Assembly: GCA_021849505.1 (NCBI GenBank)
Contig: JAJZSW010000013.1
Span: 1-47,931, forward strand
DNA from: Pseudomonadota bacterium
GTDB lineage: Bacteria > Pseudomonadota > Gammaproteobacteria > Burkholderiales > Rhodocyclaceae
Direction of reading: 5' to 3'
Length of the DNA stretch: 47,931 nt
Positions 1-7,449 of the stretch are shown here, in pieces. Each line of letters begins with the position of its first letter. Position 1 is the stretch's first letter. Position numbers and translations under genes: made by a program. The notes beneath the pieces were generated by a model. That model was not told the origin of the DNA, did not search any database, and saw nothing but the letters and a program-made list of their open reading frames with translations.

Positions 1-1
1 C

Positions 2-973
2 GAGAAGTTGCTGGCCACCAATCCCATCTTCAGCCGTGCCAATCCACTGGTGGCCGACCGGCTGAAGAAGATGAAGGAACACAACCGCCACTACCTGGCC
101 CACGAATACTTCAACCGCGACTGGCACCCCATGCACTTCGCCACCATGGCCGAATGGCTGGAAGGGGCCAAAGTCCAATACGCCTGCTCCGCCCACTACT
201 TGGATCACATCGAGGCGGTCAATCTCACCGCCGAACAGCAAGCCTTCCTCAAGGACATCCCCGACCCGATGTTCCGCGAGACGGTGCGCGATTTCATGGT
301 CAACCAGCAGTTCCGCCGTGACTATTGGGTCAAGGGCGCCCGCAAGCTCAGTGCGCTTGAGCAGGCTGAACTACTCAGGCAGCAGAAAGTCATCCTGATT
401 GCACACCGCCCCGATGTCTCGCTGAAAGTCACCGGTGCCCTGGGCGAGGCCGAGATGAGCGAGGCGGTCTATGCGCCCATCCTCGACCTGCTGGCCGACC
501 ACAAGCCCAGGACCCTCGGCCAGATCGAGCAGGTGGTCAAGGAAAAGGGCATCGCCTTTGCCCAGATCATCCAGGCCACCATGGTGCTCACCGGCGCCGG
601 ACATCTGGCGCTGGTGCAGGACGAGCAGATTATCACCAAGGCCAGGAAGCAGACCGAAAAGCTCAACGGCCACCTCTGCCAGAAGGCGCGGGGGAGCAAC
701 GACATCAGCTACCTCGCCAGCCCAGTCACCGGTGGCGGGATCGCTGTCAACCGCTTCCAGCAACTGTTCCTGCTGTCGATCGCTCAGGGTAAGAAGCAAC
801 CTGCTGAATGGGCGCAGTTCGTCTGGCAGACCATCGCCGTCCAGGGGCAGAAGCTGGTCAAGGAAGGCAAGACGCTCGACACCGCCGAAGAGAACCTCGC
901 CGAACTGACCGCCCAGGCCCAGACCTTCGCCGAGAAGCAGCTGCCGATCCTGAAGGCACTGCAGATTGGCTGA
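2..973 (+). CDS. methyltransferase regulatory domain protein, 5'-truncated by the window edge
   Basis: The reading frame is open from base 2, so the true start lies to the left; the first TTG (8) is probably internal. The visible 323 residues resemble the predicted methyltransferase regulatory domain (PF10119 type) that follows a SAM-dependent methyltransferase domain in larger proteins. Recognisable segments are HNRHYLAHEYFNRDWHPMHF near the left end, and AKVQYACSAHYLDHIEAVNL just after it. No catalytic SAM-binding motif is in the visible part. The gene ends 143 bp before the next gene on the same strand and may belong to the type I secretion locus that follows. The role of the domain is poorly known; a link to modification of the secreted protein is only inference. 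Confidence 0.75.
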   Translation, partial: EKLLATNPIFSRANPLVADRLKKMKEHNRHYLAHEYFNRDWHPMHFATMAEWLEGAKVQYACSAHYLDHIEAVNLTAEQQAFLKDIPDPMFRETVRDFMVNQQFRRDYWVKGARKLSALEQAELLRQQKVILIAHRPDVSLKVTGALGEAEMSEAVYAPILDLLADHKPRTLGQIEQVVKEKGIAFAQIIQATMVLTGAGHLALVQDEQIITKARKQTEKLNGHLCQKARGSNDISYLASPVTGGGIAVNRFQQLFLLSIAQGKKQPAEWAQFVWQTIAVQGQKLVKEGKTLDTAEENLAELTAQAQTFAEKQLPILKALQIG

Positions 974-1116
974 TGACGTATATGGCTTCCCGGTCCGGGT
1001 TGAGTTGGATACGATAGCTTTGTTTATCTCCGCTCAGCGAAAGCGGGGTGTCTTGAGGAAAGCGCCTATAAAATGGGGTATGTCTGCCCAAACTGGGGAT
1101 CAATGAAAGCCCGCCC

Positions 1117-1347
1117 ATGCCCAAGATCAAGATCGACGACATCGAATACGACCTCGACAGACTCTCCGAAAGCGCGCAGGGCAACCTGACCATGCTCCGG
1201 GCCTGCGAAGCCGAAATCCAGCGCCTGCAACTGTTGCTGGCGATCTCCCAGACAGCGCGCAATGCCTATGCTTCGGCCTTGCGCGCGGCGCTGCCCTCTC
1301 CGCTCGATCAGACGCTAGCCCAGGGCGAGACGCTCAAGTTGAGTTGA
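1117..1347 (+). CDS. DUF6447-type small protein
   Basis: This 76-residue protein begins MPKIKIDDIEYDLDRLS and has a central helix carrying AEIQRLQLLLAISQTARNAY, the pattern I associate with the DUF6447 family found beside type I secretion genes. It has no signal peptide or membrane segment and is probably a cytoplasmic coiled-coil helper; its function is unknown. An ATG 14 bp upstream is in another frame, so the start at 1117 was chosen. Its TGA stop overlaps the ATG of the next gene by one base, so the two are translationally coupled. TATAAAAT at 1067-1074 could be part of a promoter, but no good -35 box stands before it. Confidence 0.7.
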   Translation: MPKIKIDDIEYDLDRLSESAQGNLTMLRACEAEIQRLQLLLAISQTARNAYASALRAALPSPLDQTLAQGETLKLS

Positions 1348-1841
1348 TGGCAGTTTTGCGGCGCTTGACCTCGGAGTATGTCGAGGGAGAGGACCGGATC
1401 CGCCTGAGCGGCGAACTCGACAGCGGCGAGGTGGTGGTCATGTGGCTGACGCGCCGCTTGCTCGAACGCCTGATTCGGGTTCTGGTTCGGTGGTGCGAAA
1501 CCGCCTGGCATGATCAGCCGAACAGGGAGTTGTTGCAGGGGTTTGCCCAGCAGTCAGCGCAAACGGCCCATGAGCCGCAGCCGCCGGTTGCAGGCTGCGA
1601 GGTCAGCCGGCAATGGTTGGTCGAGTGCATCGACATGCAATTCGGTGCGGAGGACGTTGGGCTCGTCTTCAGGGGCGGGACTGTGGAGGCCTGCATCGAT
1701 TTCGCGCCCACGGCCCTGCGCCAGTGGCTGGGCATCCTGCGCCAAGCGTATCGCATCGCCGAGTGGCCGCTGGATGTCTGGCCCGCCTGGATGGCTTTCG
1801 ACGCCGACACGGCGGCATCCAAGGCGGTTCTACTGCACTGA
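1347..1841 (+). CDS. hypothetical protein of the secretion operon
   Basis: I do not recognise this 164-residue protein. It starts at the ATG overlapping the preceding stop (TGATG); a TTG one codon earlier is also possible. It is rich in Trp and Arg, with an N-terminal beta-type part (RIRLSGELDSGEVVVMWLT) followed by a helix (RRLLERLIRVLVRW), a variable Gln/Pro-rich linker near residue 75, and a second alpha/beta part. No transmembrane helix, signal peptide or enzyme motif is seen. Tight coupling to the DUF6447-type gene and the exporter genes downstream suggests a dedicated cytoplasmic accessory of the exported protein, for instance a chaperone, but the sequence does not prove this. Confidence 0.6.
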   Translation: MAVLRRLTSEYVEGEDRIRLSGELDSGEVVVMWLTRRLLERLIRVLVRWCETAWHDQPNRELLQGFAQQSAQTAHEPQPPVAGCEVSRQWLVECIDMQFGAEDVGLVFRGGTVEACIDFAPTALRQWLGILRQAYRIAEWPLDVWPAWMAFDADTAASKAVLLH

Positions 1842-1849
1842 TCCATATT

Positions 1850-1900
1850 GGAAATGTAATTTCTTGGCATTTCCTATATGAATCCGTTAGAATTCATATA
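1850..1900 (+). promoter_or_regulatory. two palindromes and possible promoter overlapping the start of the TnpB-like gene
   Basis: An AT-rich island in a GC-rich region holds two perfect inverted repeats. GGAAATG (1850-1856) pairs with CATTTCC (1868-1874), and TATATGAAT (1875-1883) pairs with ATTCATATA (1892-1900), whose last base is the A of the ATG. TTGGCA (1864-1869) and TAGAAT (1888-1893) are 18 bp apart and could be -35 and -10 boxes, which would put transcription start at or next to the ATG and give a leaderless message. There is no clear ribosome-binding site. The palindromes could be an operator for autoregulation, a start-codon hairpin, or remnants of a transposon end. Confidence 0.45.
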
Positions 1901-2553
1901 TGAGCAAGCCGATCAGCATTCCTTTACGAGTCAACGCCGAGCAGCAGGCGCGTCTTGCGGCGCTGCAGCAGGTGTTTGCCGCCGCCTGCAATGCGTTGGC
2001 GCCGATCGCACGCGATAATCGTTGCTGGAACCGCGTCGCCCTCCACCATCTGGCTTATCGCGATTTGCGCGAACGTTTTCCGCAGATCGGCTCGCAGATG
2101 GCCTGCAACGCGATTTATTCGGTATCGCGTGCCTGCCGCCTCGTCTATCAGCACCCGCGCAGCCCCTGGAATCTTTCGCGGTTGGGCGAGCGGCCGCTCC
2201 CCCTGGTGAAGTTCCAGGCCGGCGCCCCGGTGTATTTCGACCGCCATACCCTGAGCTTGAAGCATGGACAGTTGTCCTTGTTTACCCTGGACGGGCGCAT
2301 CCATTTCAGCCTCGACATCTCCAGCGAGGATGAAGAACGCTTTCACCGCGAGAAACTGCGCGAGGTCGTCCTGACGCCCGACGGCCAGGGTTTTCGGCTG
2401 ATGTTCTTCTTCGTCGATGGCGCAGCGGGAAAGGCCGCGGAAAGTGACGACGAACTGCCTGAATATGTCGTCATCACGGAAGCAGCGAGCGCGGCCAGCC
2501 GGGGGACGGAAACCTCGTCTCGCGTGGCATTGCCGGCGTCGGCGGCTGCTTGA
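1900..2553 (+). CDS. TnpB/IS605 OrfB-like protein without the RuvC nuclease domain
   Basis: The 217-residue product resembles the N-terminal half of TnpB (IS605 OrfB). Residues 12-80 carry the helix-turn-helix pattern: a helix with FAAACNAL (26-33), then VALHHLAYRDLRERFP (46-61) and QMACNAIYSV (66-75). Residues about 100-172 form the beta-rich part before RuvC, with APVYFDRHTLSLK, SLFTLDGRIHF and a final strand FRLMFFFV. Where TnpB would begin RuvC-I (a GIDLG-like strand) the protein instead ends in a low-complexity Ala/Ser tail, so all catalytic acidic residues are missing. The gene is intact and lies between a DUF6447-linked gene and the ABC exporters, 22 bp before the first exporter. A nuclease-free DNA- or RNA-binding regulator is plausible; the assignment rests on remembered family motifs. 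Confidence 0.6.
   Translation: MSKPISIPLRVNAEQQARLAALQQVFAAACNALAPIARDNRCWNRVALHHLAYRDLRERFPQIGSQMACNAIYSVSRACRLVYQHPRSPWNLSRLGERPLPLVKFQAGAPVYFDRHTLSLKHGQLSLFTLDGRIHFSLDISSEDEERFHREKLREVVLTPDGQGFRLMFFFVDGAAGKAAESDDELPEYVVITEAASAASRGTETSSRVALPASAAA
2480..2551 (+). other. foldable RNA segment over the 3' end of the TnpB-like gene
   Basis: AAGCAGC (2480-2486) pairs perfectly with GCTGCTT (2545-2551). Inside, GCC (2494-2496) pairs with GGC (2541-2543) and GCCGG (2498-2502) with CCGGC (2533-2537). An apical hairpin GACG (2505-2508) with CGTC (2516-2519) sits in the loop. The structure covers the low-complexity tail and touches the stop codon. TnpB loci carry their guide RNA scaffold in this position, but GC-rich DNA makes chance stems common and no guide-like segment can be identified. 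It may equally be a translational or mRNA-stability element ahead of the exporter genes. Confidence 0.25.
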
Positions 2554-2575
2554 AGGGCAATTTTCACAAGAGAGC

Positions 2576-4315
2576 ATGATGAAAAAAGACAATACACAGG
2601 GCGTGTTGCAAGACTTGTTCGACGAAGTGCGGCCGGTACTCAAGCGTGTGCTGTGGTTCGGCCTGCTGGTCAATCTGTTGTCGCTGGCCCCGACGCTGTA
2701 CATGCTCGAAGTGTATGACCGCGTGGTCAACAGCCGCAGCACGGAAACGCTGCTGATGCTCACCCTGCTGGTGTTGGGCATGTACCTGCTGATGGAAGTC
2801 GTCGACTGGGTGCGCGGCCAGATGCTCCACGGCGCGGGGCTGATGGTCGAGCGCGCACTCGGTGACCGCGTCTTCAACGCCGCCTTCGCGGCGAACCTGC
2901 GGCGTTACGTCGGGGCGAACAATGCGCTCGCAGACTTGCGCACCTTGCGCGAGTTCCTGCCGACGCCGGCAGTGACGGCGATCATGGATGCGCCGATGGC
3001 CAGCATTTTCCTGCTGCTGCTGTTCCTGATCAACCCGGCGCTGGGCTGGTTCGCCCTGGCGATCGCCCTGTTGCAGACCTATCTCGCCTATCTCACGGAA
3101 CGCAGCACCCAGCCGCCTTTGATGGCGGCGAACCGCATGGCGATCGCGGCACAGTCTTACGCCGGCAGCGTGCTGCGCAACGCCCAGGTGATCGAGGCCA
3201 TGGGCATGCTCGAGGACGTCCAGCAACGCTGGATGTCCAAGCAGCGCCAATTCCTGTACCTGCAGGCGCTGGCATCCGATAACGCCGGCGGCAAGGGAGC
3301 CGCGGCCAAGGTGCTGCAGAATGTTCTCGCTTCCGGCCTGCTGGGCCTGGCCTGCTGGCTGGCTTTGCAAGGCGAGCTGGATGCGGGCGGCAGCATGATG
3401 ATCATCGCCAGCATTCTTGGCGGCAAGGTGCTGGCGCCGCTGGTGCAGGTGATCACGCAATGGAAAGCGGTGGTCAATGCGCGCGACGCCTACCAGCGCA
3501 TCGTCAAGCTGCTGGAACAGTTGCCAGAACGCGAATATGGCATGTCCCTGCCGGCACCGAGCGGCGCATTGTCGGTGGAGGCAGTTGTCGCCGGCGCGCC
3601 GGGCAGCCAGGCGCCGATCCTGCGCGGCGTCAACTTTGCCTTGCCGGCGGGCAGGACGCTGGTGATAGCTGGCCCCTCGGCGGCGGGCAAGTCGACGCTG
3701 GCGCGCTTGTTGGTGGGCATTTGGCCGGCGATGGCAGGCAAGGTGAGGCTTGACGGCGCCGATGTCCATGCCTGGAACAAGGCCGAGCTGGGCCCGCACA
3801 TCGGCTATCTCCCGCAGGGCATCGAGTTGTTCGATGGCACGCTGGCGGAGAACATCGCGCGCTTCGGCGAGGTCGATCAGGCCAAGGTCGAGGCGGCGGC
3901 ACGTGCCGTAGGCTTGCACGAGATCATCGCGGCATTGCCGGGCGGTTACGATGCCCGCATCGGCGAGGAGGGGTGCTTTCTCTCCGGCGGTCAGCGTCAG
4001 CGGGTCGGGCTGGCGCGGGCGATCTACGGCGAGCCGAAGTTCGTCGTGCTCGACGAGCCGAATTCCAGTCTCGATGATGCCGGCGAACAGGCCTTGCTGC
4101 AAACCCTGCAGGCCCTCAAGCAGCGCGGCACGACCCTGGTGGTCATCACGCACCGCACCAGCATCCTGCCGGTCGCCGACGCGATGCTGGTCTTGCGCGA
4201 GGGGCAGATCGCGTTGTTCGGGCCGCGCGACGAAGTGCTCGCCGCCCTGACCAAGGCCCAGTCTGCGGTGCAATCGACCCCGCCGGCGCTCCAGGCCGCC
4301 CCGACGGGCGCATGA
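2576..4315 (+). CDS. type I secretion ABC exporter (permease plus ATPase), first copy
   Basis: This is a 579-residue PrtD/LapB-like half transporter of the inner membrane that couples ATP hydrolysis to export of a C-terminally signalled protein. The N-terminal half has about six hydrophobic segments, starting near VLWFGLLVNLLSLAPTLYML. The C-terminal ATPase has Walker A GPSAAGKST, signature LSGGQRQRVGLARAIYG, Walker B FVVLDEPNSSLD and H-loop VITHRT. The start at the first of two ATGs (2576) follows AAGAGAG; upstream codons in the same frame overlap the previous gene and lack a ribosome site. A second exporter follows after 10 bp, so the two may form a heterodimer. Confidence 0.92.
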   Translation: MMKKDNTQGVLQDLFDEVRPVLKRVLWFGLLVNLLSLAPTLYMLEVYDRVVNSRSTETLLMLTLLVLGMYLLMEVVDWVRGQMLHGAGLMVERALGDRVFNAAFAANLRRYVGANNALADLRTLREFLPTPAVTAIMDAPMASIFLLLLFLINPALGWFALAIALLQTYLAYLTERSTQPPLMAANRMAIAAQSYAGSVLRNAQVIEAMGMLEDVQQRWMSKQRQFLYLQALASDNAGGKGAAAKVLQNVLASGLLGLACWLALQGELDAGGSMMIIASILGGKVLAPLVQVITQWKAVVNARDAYQRIVKLLEQLPEREYGMSLPAPSGALSVEAVVAGAPGSQAPILRGVNFALPAGRTLVIAGPSAAGKSTLARLLVGIWPAMAGKVRLDGADVHAWNKAELGPHIGYLPQGIELFDGTLAENIARFGEVDQAKVEAAARAVGLHEIIAALPGGYDARIGEEGCFLSGGQRQRVGLARAIYGEPKFVVLDEPNSSLDDAGEQALLQTLQALKQRGTTLVVITHRTSILPVADAMLVLREGQIALFGPRDEVLAALTKAQSAVQSTPPALQAAPTGA

Positions 4316-4325
4316 GGGCGATGCC

Positions 4326-6050
4326 ATGAGAACCCCCGTCTTTTTCAAGCGCAGCGAACTGGCGGCCACGCTCTGGGTCTTCCGGCGCGAATTTTTCGTC
4401 GTCGGTATCTTCAGCATGGTGGTCAATCTGTTGATGCTGACGCCGACGCTCTACATGTTACAGGTGTTTGACCGCGTCTTGATCAGCCAGAACGGCCTGA
4501 CCCTGATTGCGTTGTCGGCCATCGCGCTGTTCCTGTTCGGCGTCATGGCCTTCGCCGAGTGGGTACGCTCGCGCGTGCTGGTAGGCGCCGGAGTCAGGCT
4601 CGACGAGGCGCTCAATACGCGGGTATTCAACGCGACTTTCGAGGCGGCGCTCAAGCAGTCGGGGCGCAATCCGGTGCAGGCGTTCACCGACCTGACCAAC
4701 ATTCGCCAGTTCCTCACCGGCAACGGCATCTTCGCGTTTTTCGACACGCCTTGGACGCCGATCTATCTGTTGGTGTTGTTCCTGTTACACCCCTGGCTCG
4801 GGGTGCTGGCCTTCGTGTTTGTCCTCCTGCTGGGAGCGCTGACCTATTATGGCCACCGCTTCACACAAAATTCGACGGCCGGCGTTCTGGAAACCGCGTC
4901 CGATGTGAATGCCTACATGCACAGCAAGTTGCGCAACGCCGAAGTGATCGAGGCGCTCGGCATGCTCGATCATCTGCGCCGCCGCTGGAGGAATCGCCAG
5001 TACCGCCACCTGCAGGCGGCGGCGCTTTCGCAGGACCAGAACCGGCGGCTGCAGTCGCTGACGAAGTTTGTCCGCTACAGCCAGCAGTCGCTGATGCTCG
5101 CTGCCGGTGCGCTGCTGGTGATCGACGGGGAGCTGACCATCGGCGGCATGATTGCCGGCAACGTGTTGATGACGCGTGCGCTGGCGCCGATCGATCTGAT
5201 GACCTCCAGCTGGAAGAGCTTCATCACCGCGCGTACCGCCTTCCATGCGCTCGAGACGCTGCTGCAGGATAATCCGCAGCGCGCGACCGGTGTTCTGCGC
5301 CCGGCACCGACCGGGGATCTGCGCATTGAACAACTGGTGGCGCGGGCCGAGGGGCGGGCCGAACCGATTCTGCGCGGCCTGGACGCGGAGTTTGCGCCGG
5401 GAAGCATCACTGCCATCATCGGGCCGTCCGGATCGGGCAAGTCGACGCTCGCCCGCTGCCTGGTCGGTATCTGGCCCCAGCGCGCGGGGAGGGTGCTGCT
5501 TGACGGCGAAGACTTGTCGAACTGGTCGCGCAGCGAACTGGGGCCGCACATCGGCTACCTGCCGCAGGATATCGAGATGCTTGAGGGAACGATTGCCGAA
5601 AATATTGCCCGACTCGGCGCCATCGAGTCCGAGAAGGTCATCGAAGCGGCGCGACGCAGCGGCATTCACGACATGATCCTGCGCTTCCCCATGGGCTACG
5701 ACACGCCGATGGGGGAAGCCGGCAACATGCTCTCCGGCGGCCAGCGGCAGCGCATAGGCCTGGCGCGCGCGATCTACGGCAATCCGGCCTTGATCGTGCT
5801 CGACGAACCCAACGCCAATCTCGATGATGCCGGTGAAGCGGCGCTGGTCGAGACTCTGCGCCATCTCAAGTCGCTGGGCAAGACGGTCCTGTTGATCACG
5901 CATCGCATGAACATCATCGCCGCGGTCGACCGCATCCTGCTCCTGGTCGACGGCCAAATACGTCTCCATGGTCCGCGCGCCGAAGTGATCGCCGCCCTGT
6001 CGCCCGCGCCGCGAGCTGCTTGCCGCGATGCGGCTCCGCAACCTGCCTGA
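4326..6050 (+). CDS. type I secretion ABC exporter (permease plus ATPase), second copy
   Basis: A second 574-residue PrtD-type half transporter, clearly homologous to its neighbour but diverged throughout. Membrane segments begin around residue 20 (FFVVGIFSMVVNLLMLTPTL). The ATPase half keeps Walker A GPSGSGKST, signature LSGGQRQRIGLARAIYG, Walker B LIVLDEPNANLDD and the histidine in ITHRMN, so both copies look catalytically competent. Most type I systems have one such gene. A tandem pair suggests a heterodimeric exporter or two substrates sharing one adaptor and channel. The adaptor gene starts 28 bp downstream. Confidence 0.92.
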   Translation: MRTPVFFKRSELAATLWVFRREFFVVGIFSMVVNLLMLTPTLYMLQVFDRVLISQNGLTLIALSAIALFLFGVMAFAEWVRSRVLVGAGVRLDEALNTRVFNATFEAALKQSGRNPVQAFTDLTNIRQFLTGNGIFAFFDTPWTPIYLLVLFLLHPWLGVLAFVFVLLLGALTYYGHRFTQNSTAGVLETASDVNAYMHSKLRNAEVIEALGMLDHLRRRWRNRQYRHLQAAALSQDQNRRLQSLTKFVRYSQQSLMLAAGALLVIDGELTIGGMIAGNVLMTRALAPIDLMTSSWKSFITARTAFHALETLLQDNPQRATGVLRPAPTGDLRIEQLVARAEGRAEPILRGLDAEFAPGSITAIIGPSGSGKSTLARCLVGIWPQRAGRVLLDGEDLSNWSRSELGPHIGYLPQDIEMLEGTIAENIARLGAIESEKVIEAARRSGIHDMILRFPMGYDTPMGEAGNMLSGGQRQRIGLARAIYGNPALIVLDEPNANLDDAGEAALVETLRHLKSLGKTVLLITHRMNIIAAVDRILLLVDGQIRLHGPRAEVIAALSPAPRAACRDAAPQPA

Positions 6051-6078
6051 ATACTGACAATCATTTCGGAAGGCTTTC

Positions 6079-7446
6079 ATGAACTTTCCCTCTTCGCTTC
6101 CGGCACAAGCGCCGGCTCGCAACGAAACGACCGAACAACCCGTCGAGGGCGAACTCGGTCTACCAGCGGACACGCAACGCCCCGCACGCATCGGCCTCTG
6201 GGCGCTCGGCCTGAGCTTCGGCGGCTTCCTGCTGTGGGCGGCGCTGGCGCCGCTCGACGAGGGCGTGCCGACCCATGGCATGGTCGCCATCGATACCAAG
6301 CGCAAGGCGGTCCAGCACCAGACCGGCGGCATCATCAAGCAGGTGCTGGTAAAGGAAGGGCAGTTCGTCAAGGCCGAGGAGGCCCTGATCCATCTCGACG
6401 ATGCGGTGGCCCAGACCTCATATGCATCGACGCGCCAGAACTACTACACCTTGAGGGCCATGGAGGGGCGCCTGCTGGCCGAGCAGGCGAATCAGGCGAA
6501 GATCGCCTTTCATCCGGAATTGAGCACGTCGACCGAGGATGCCGCCTACCTCAACCAGATCATCGTGAATCAGGAGCAGTTGTTCAGTTCGCGACGCATG
6601 GCCTTGCAGGCGGAACTGCAGGCCATCCGCGAGGCGATCCAAGGGCACGAGGCTTCGATTTCCGGTTATGAGGGCATGCTGAATTCAAGGCGTAGCCAGT
6701 TGGCCTATTTGCAGGAGGAACTCAAGGGCATGCGCGATCTGGTCAAGGAAGGCTATGCGCCGCGCAACCGTCAACTCGAACTCGAGCGCCTTGCCGCCGA
6801 CATCTCGGCGTCGATCGCCGAGATTCAGGGCAACGCCTTGCGTGCGCGCAGCACGATCGCCGAGTTGAAGATGCGCAGCACGCAGCGCAGCCAGGAGTTT
6901 CGCAAGGAGGTCGATACCCAACTGGCCGACGTGCGACGCCAGGTACAGGCCGAGGCCGAAAAATTCAAGGCCATCACCAGCGAACTGGCGCGTACGGTGA
7001 TACGCGCGCCAACCGAAGGCCAGGTGGTCGGACTGGTCACGCAGACCGTCGGCGGCGTCGTTACGCCCGGACAGAAGTTGATGGACATCGTGCCCGCTGA
7101 CGAACCCCTGCTGCTCGAAACGCGGGTGCCGCCGCATCTGATCGACAGCGTCAGGAGCGGCGCCATGGCCGATGTGCGCTTTTCGAGTTTTGCCCATTCG
7201 CCGCAACTGGTCGTCGAAGGCCGGATTCTCTCGGTCTCGAGCGACCTGCTGGCCGAGCCGAATCAGCCGCCTTACTATCTGGTGCGCCTGGCGATCACTC
7301 CTGCGGGCGAGAAAATCCTCGGCAATCGGCAGTTGCAGCCCGGCATGCCGGTGGAGGTAATCATCAAGACGGGCGAGCGTTCCTTGCTGACCTATCTGCT
7401 ACATCCCCTGTTGAAGCGCATGGCTGCTTCGATGAAAGAGGAGTGA
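6079..7446 (+). CDS. HlyD-family periplasmic adaptor of type I secretion
   Basis: A 455-residue membrane fusion protein linking the inner-membrane exporter to the outer-membrane channel. A short cytoplasmic N-terminus is followed by one membrane helix near residues 35-55 (LWALGLSFGGFLLWAALAPL). Then come a biotinyl-lipoyl half (HGMVAIDTKRKAVQHQTGGI), a long coiled coil (residues about 110-300), the second lipoyl half (VIRAPTEGQVVGLVTQTVGG) and a C-terminal beta-barrel part ending VEVIIKTGERSLLTYLLHPL, typical of the PrtE/HlyD type I adaptors. It sits 28 bp after the second exporter and only 3 bp before the TolC-like gene. Confidence 0.93.
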   Translation: MNFPSSLPAQAPARNETTEQPVEGELGLPADTQRPARIGLWALGLSFGGFLLWAALAPLDEGVPTHGMVAIDTKRKAVQHQTGGIIKQVLVKEGQFVKAEEALIHLDDAVAQTSYASTRQNYYTLRAMEGRLLAEQANQAKIAFHPELSTSTEDAAYLNQIIVNQEQLFSSRRMALQAELQAIREAIQGHEASISGYEGMLNSRRSQLAYLQEELKGMRDLVKEGYAPRNRQLELERLAADISASIAEIQGNALRARSTIAELKMRSTQRSQEFRKEVDTQLADVRRQVQAEAEKFKAITSELARTVIRAPTEGQVVGLVTQTVGGVVTPGQKLMDIVPADEPLLLETRVPPHLIDSVRSGAMADVRFSSFAHSPQLVVEGRILSVSSDLLAEPNQPPYYLVRLAITPAGEKILGNRQLQPGMPVEVIIKTGERSLLTYLLHPLLKRMAASMKEE

Positions 7447-7449
7447 GAG

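Noticed and set aside
1030-1046. CCGCT/AGCGG hairpin after the first gene as a terminator
   Set aside because: The stem is only 5 bp, and no T-run follows.
1900-2553. A complete IS200/IS605 insertion sequence
   Set aside because: No tnpA gene is present, the nuclease half is missing without an out-of-frame remnant, and neighbouring genes fit one operon.
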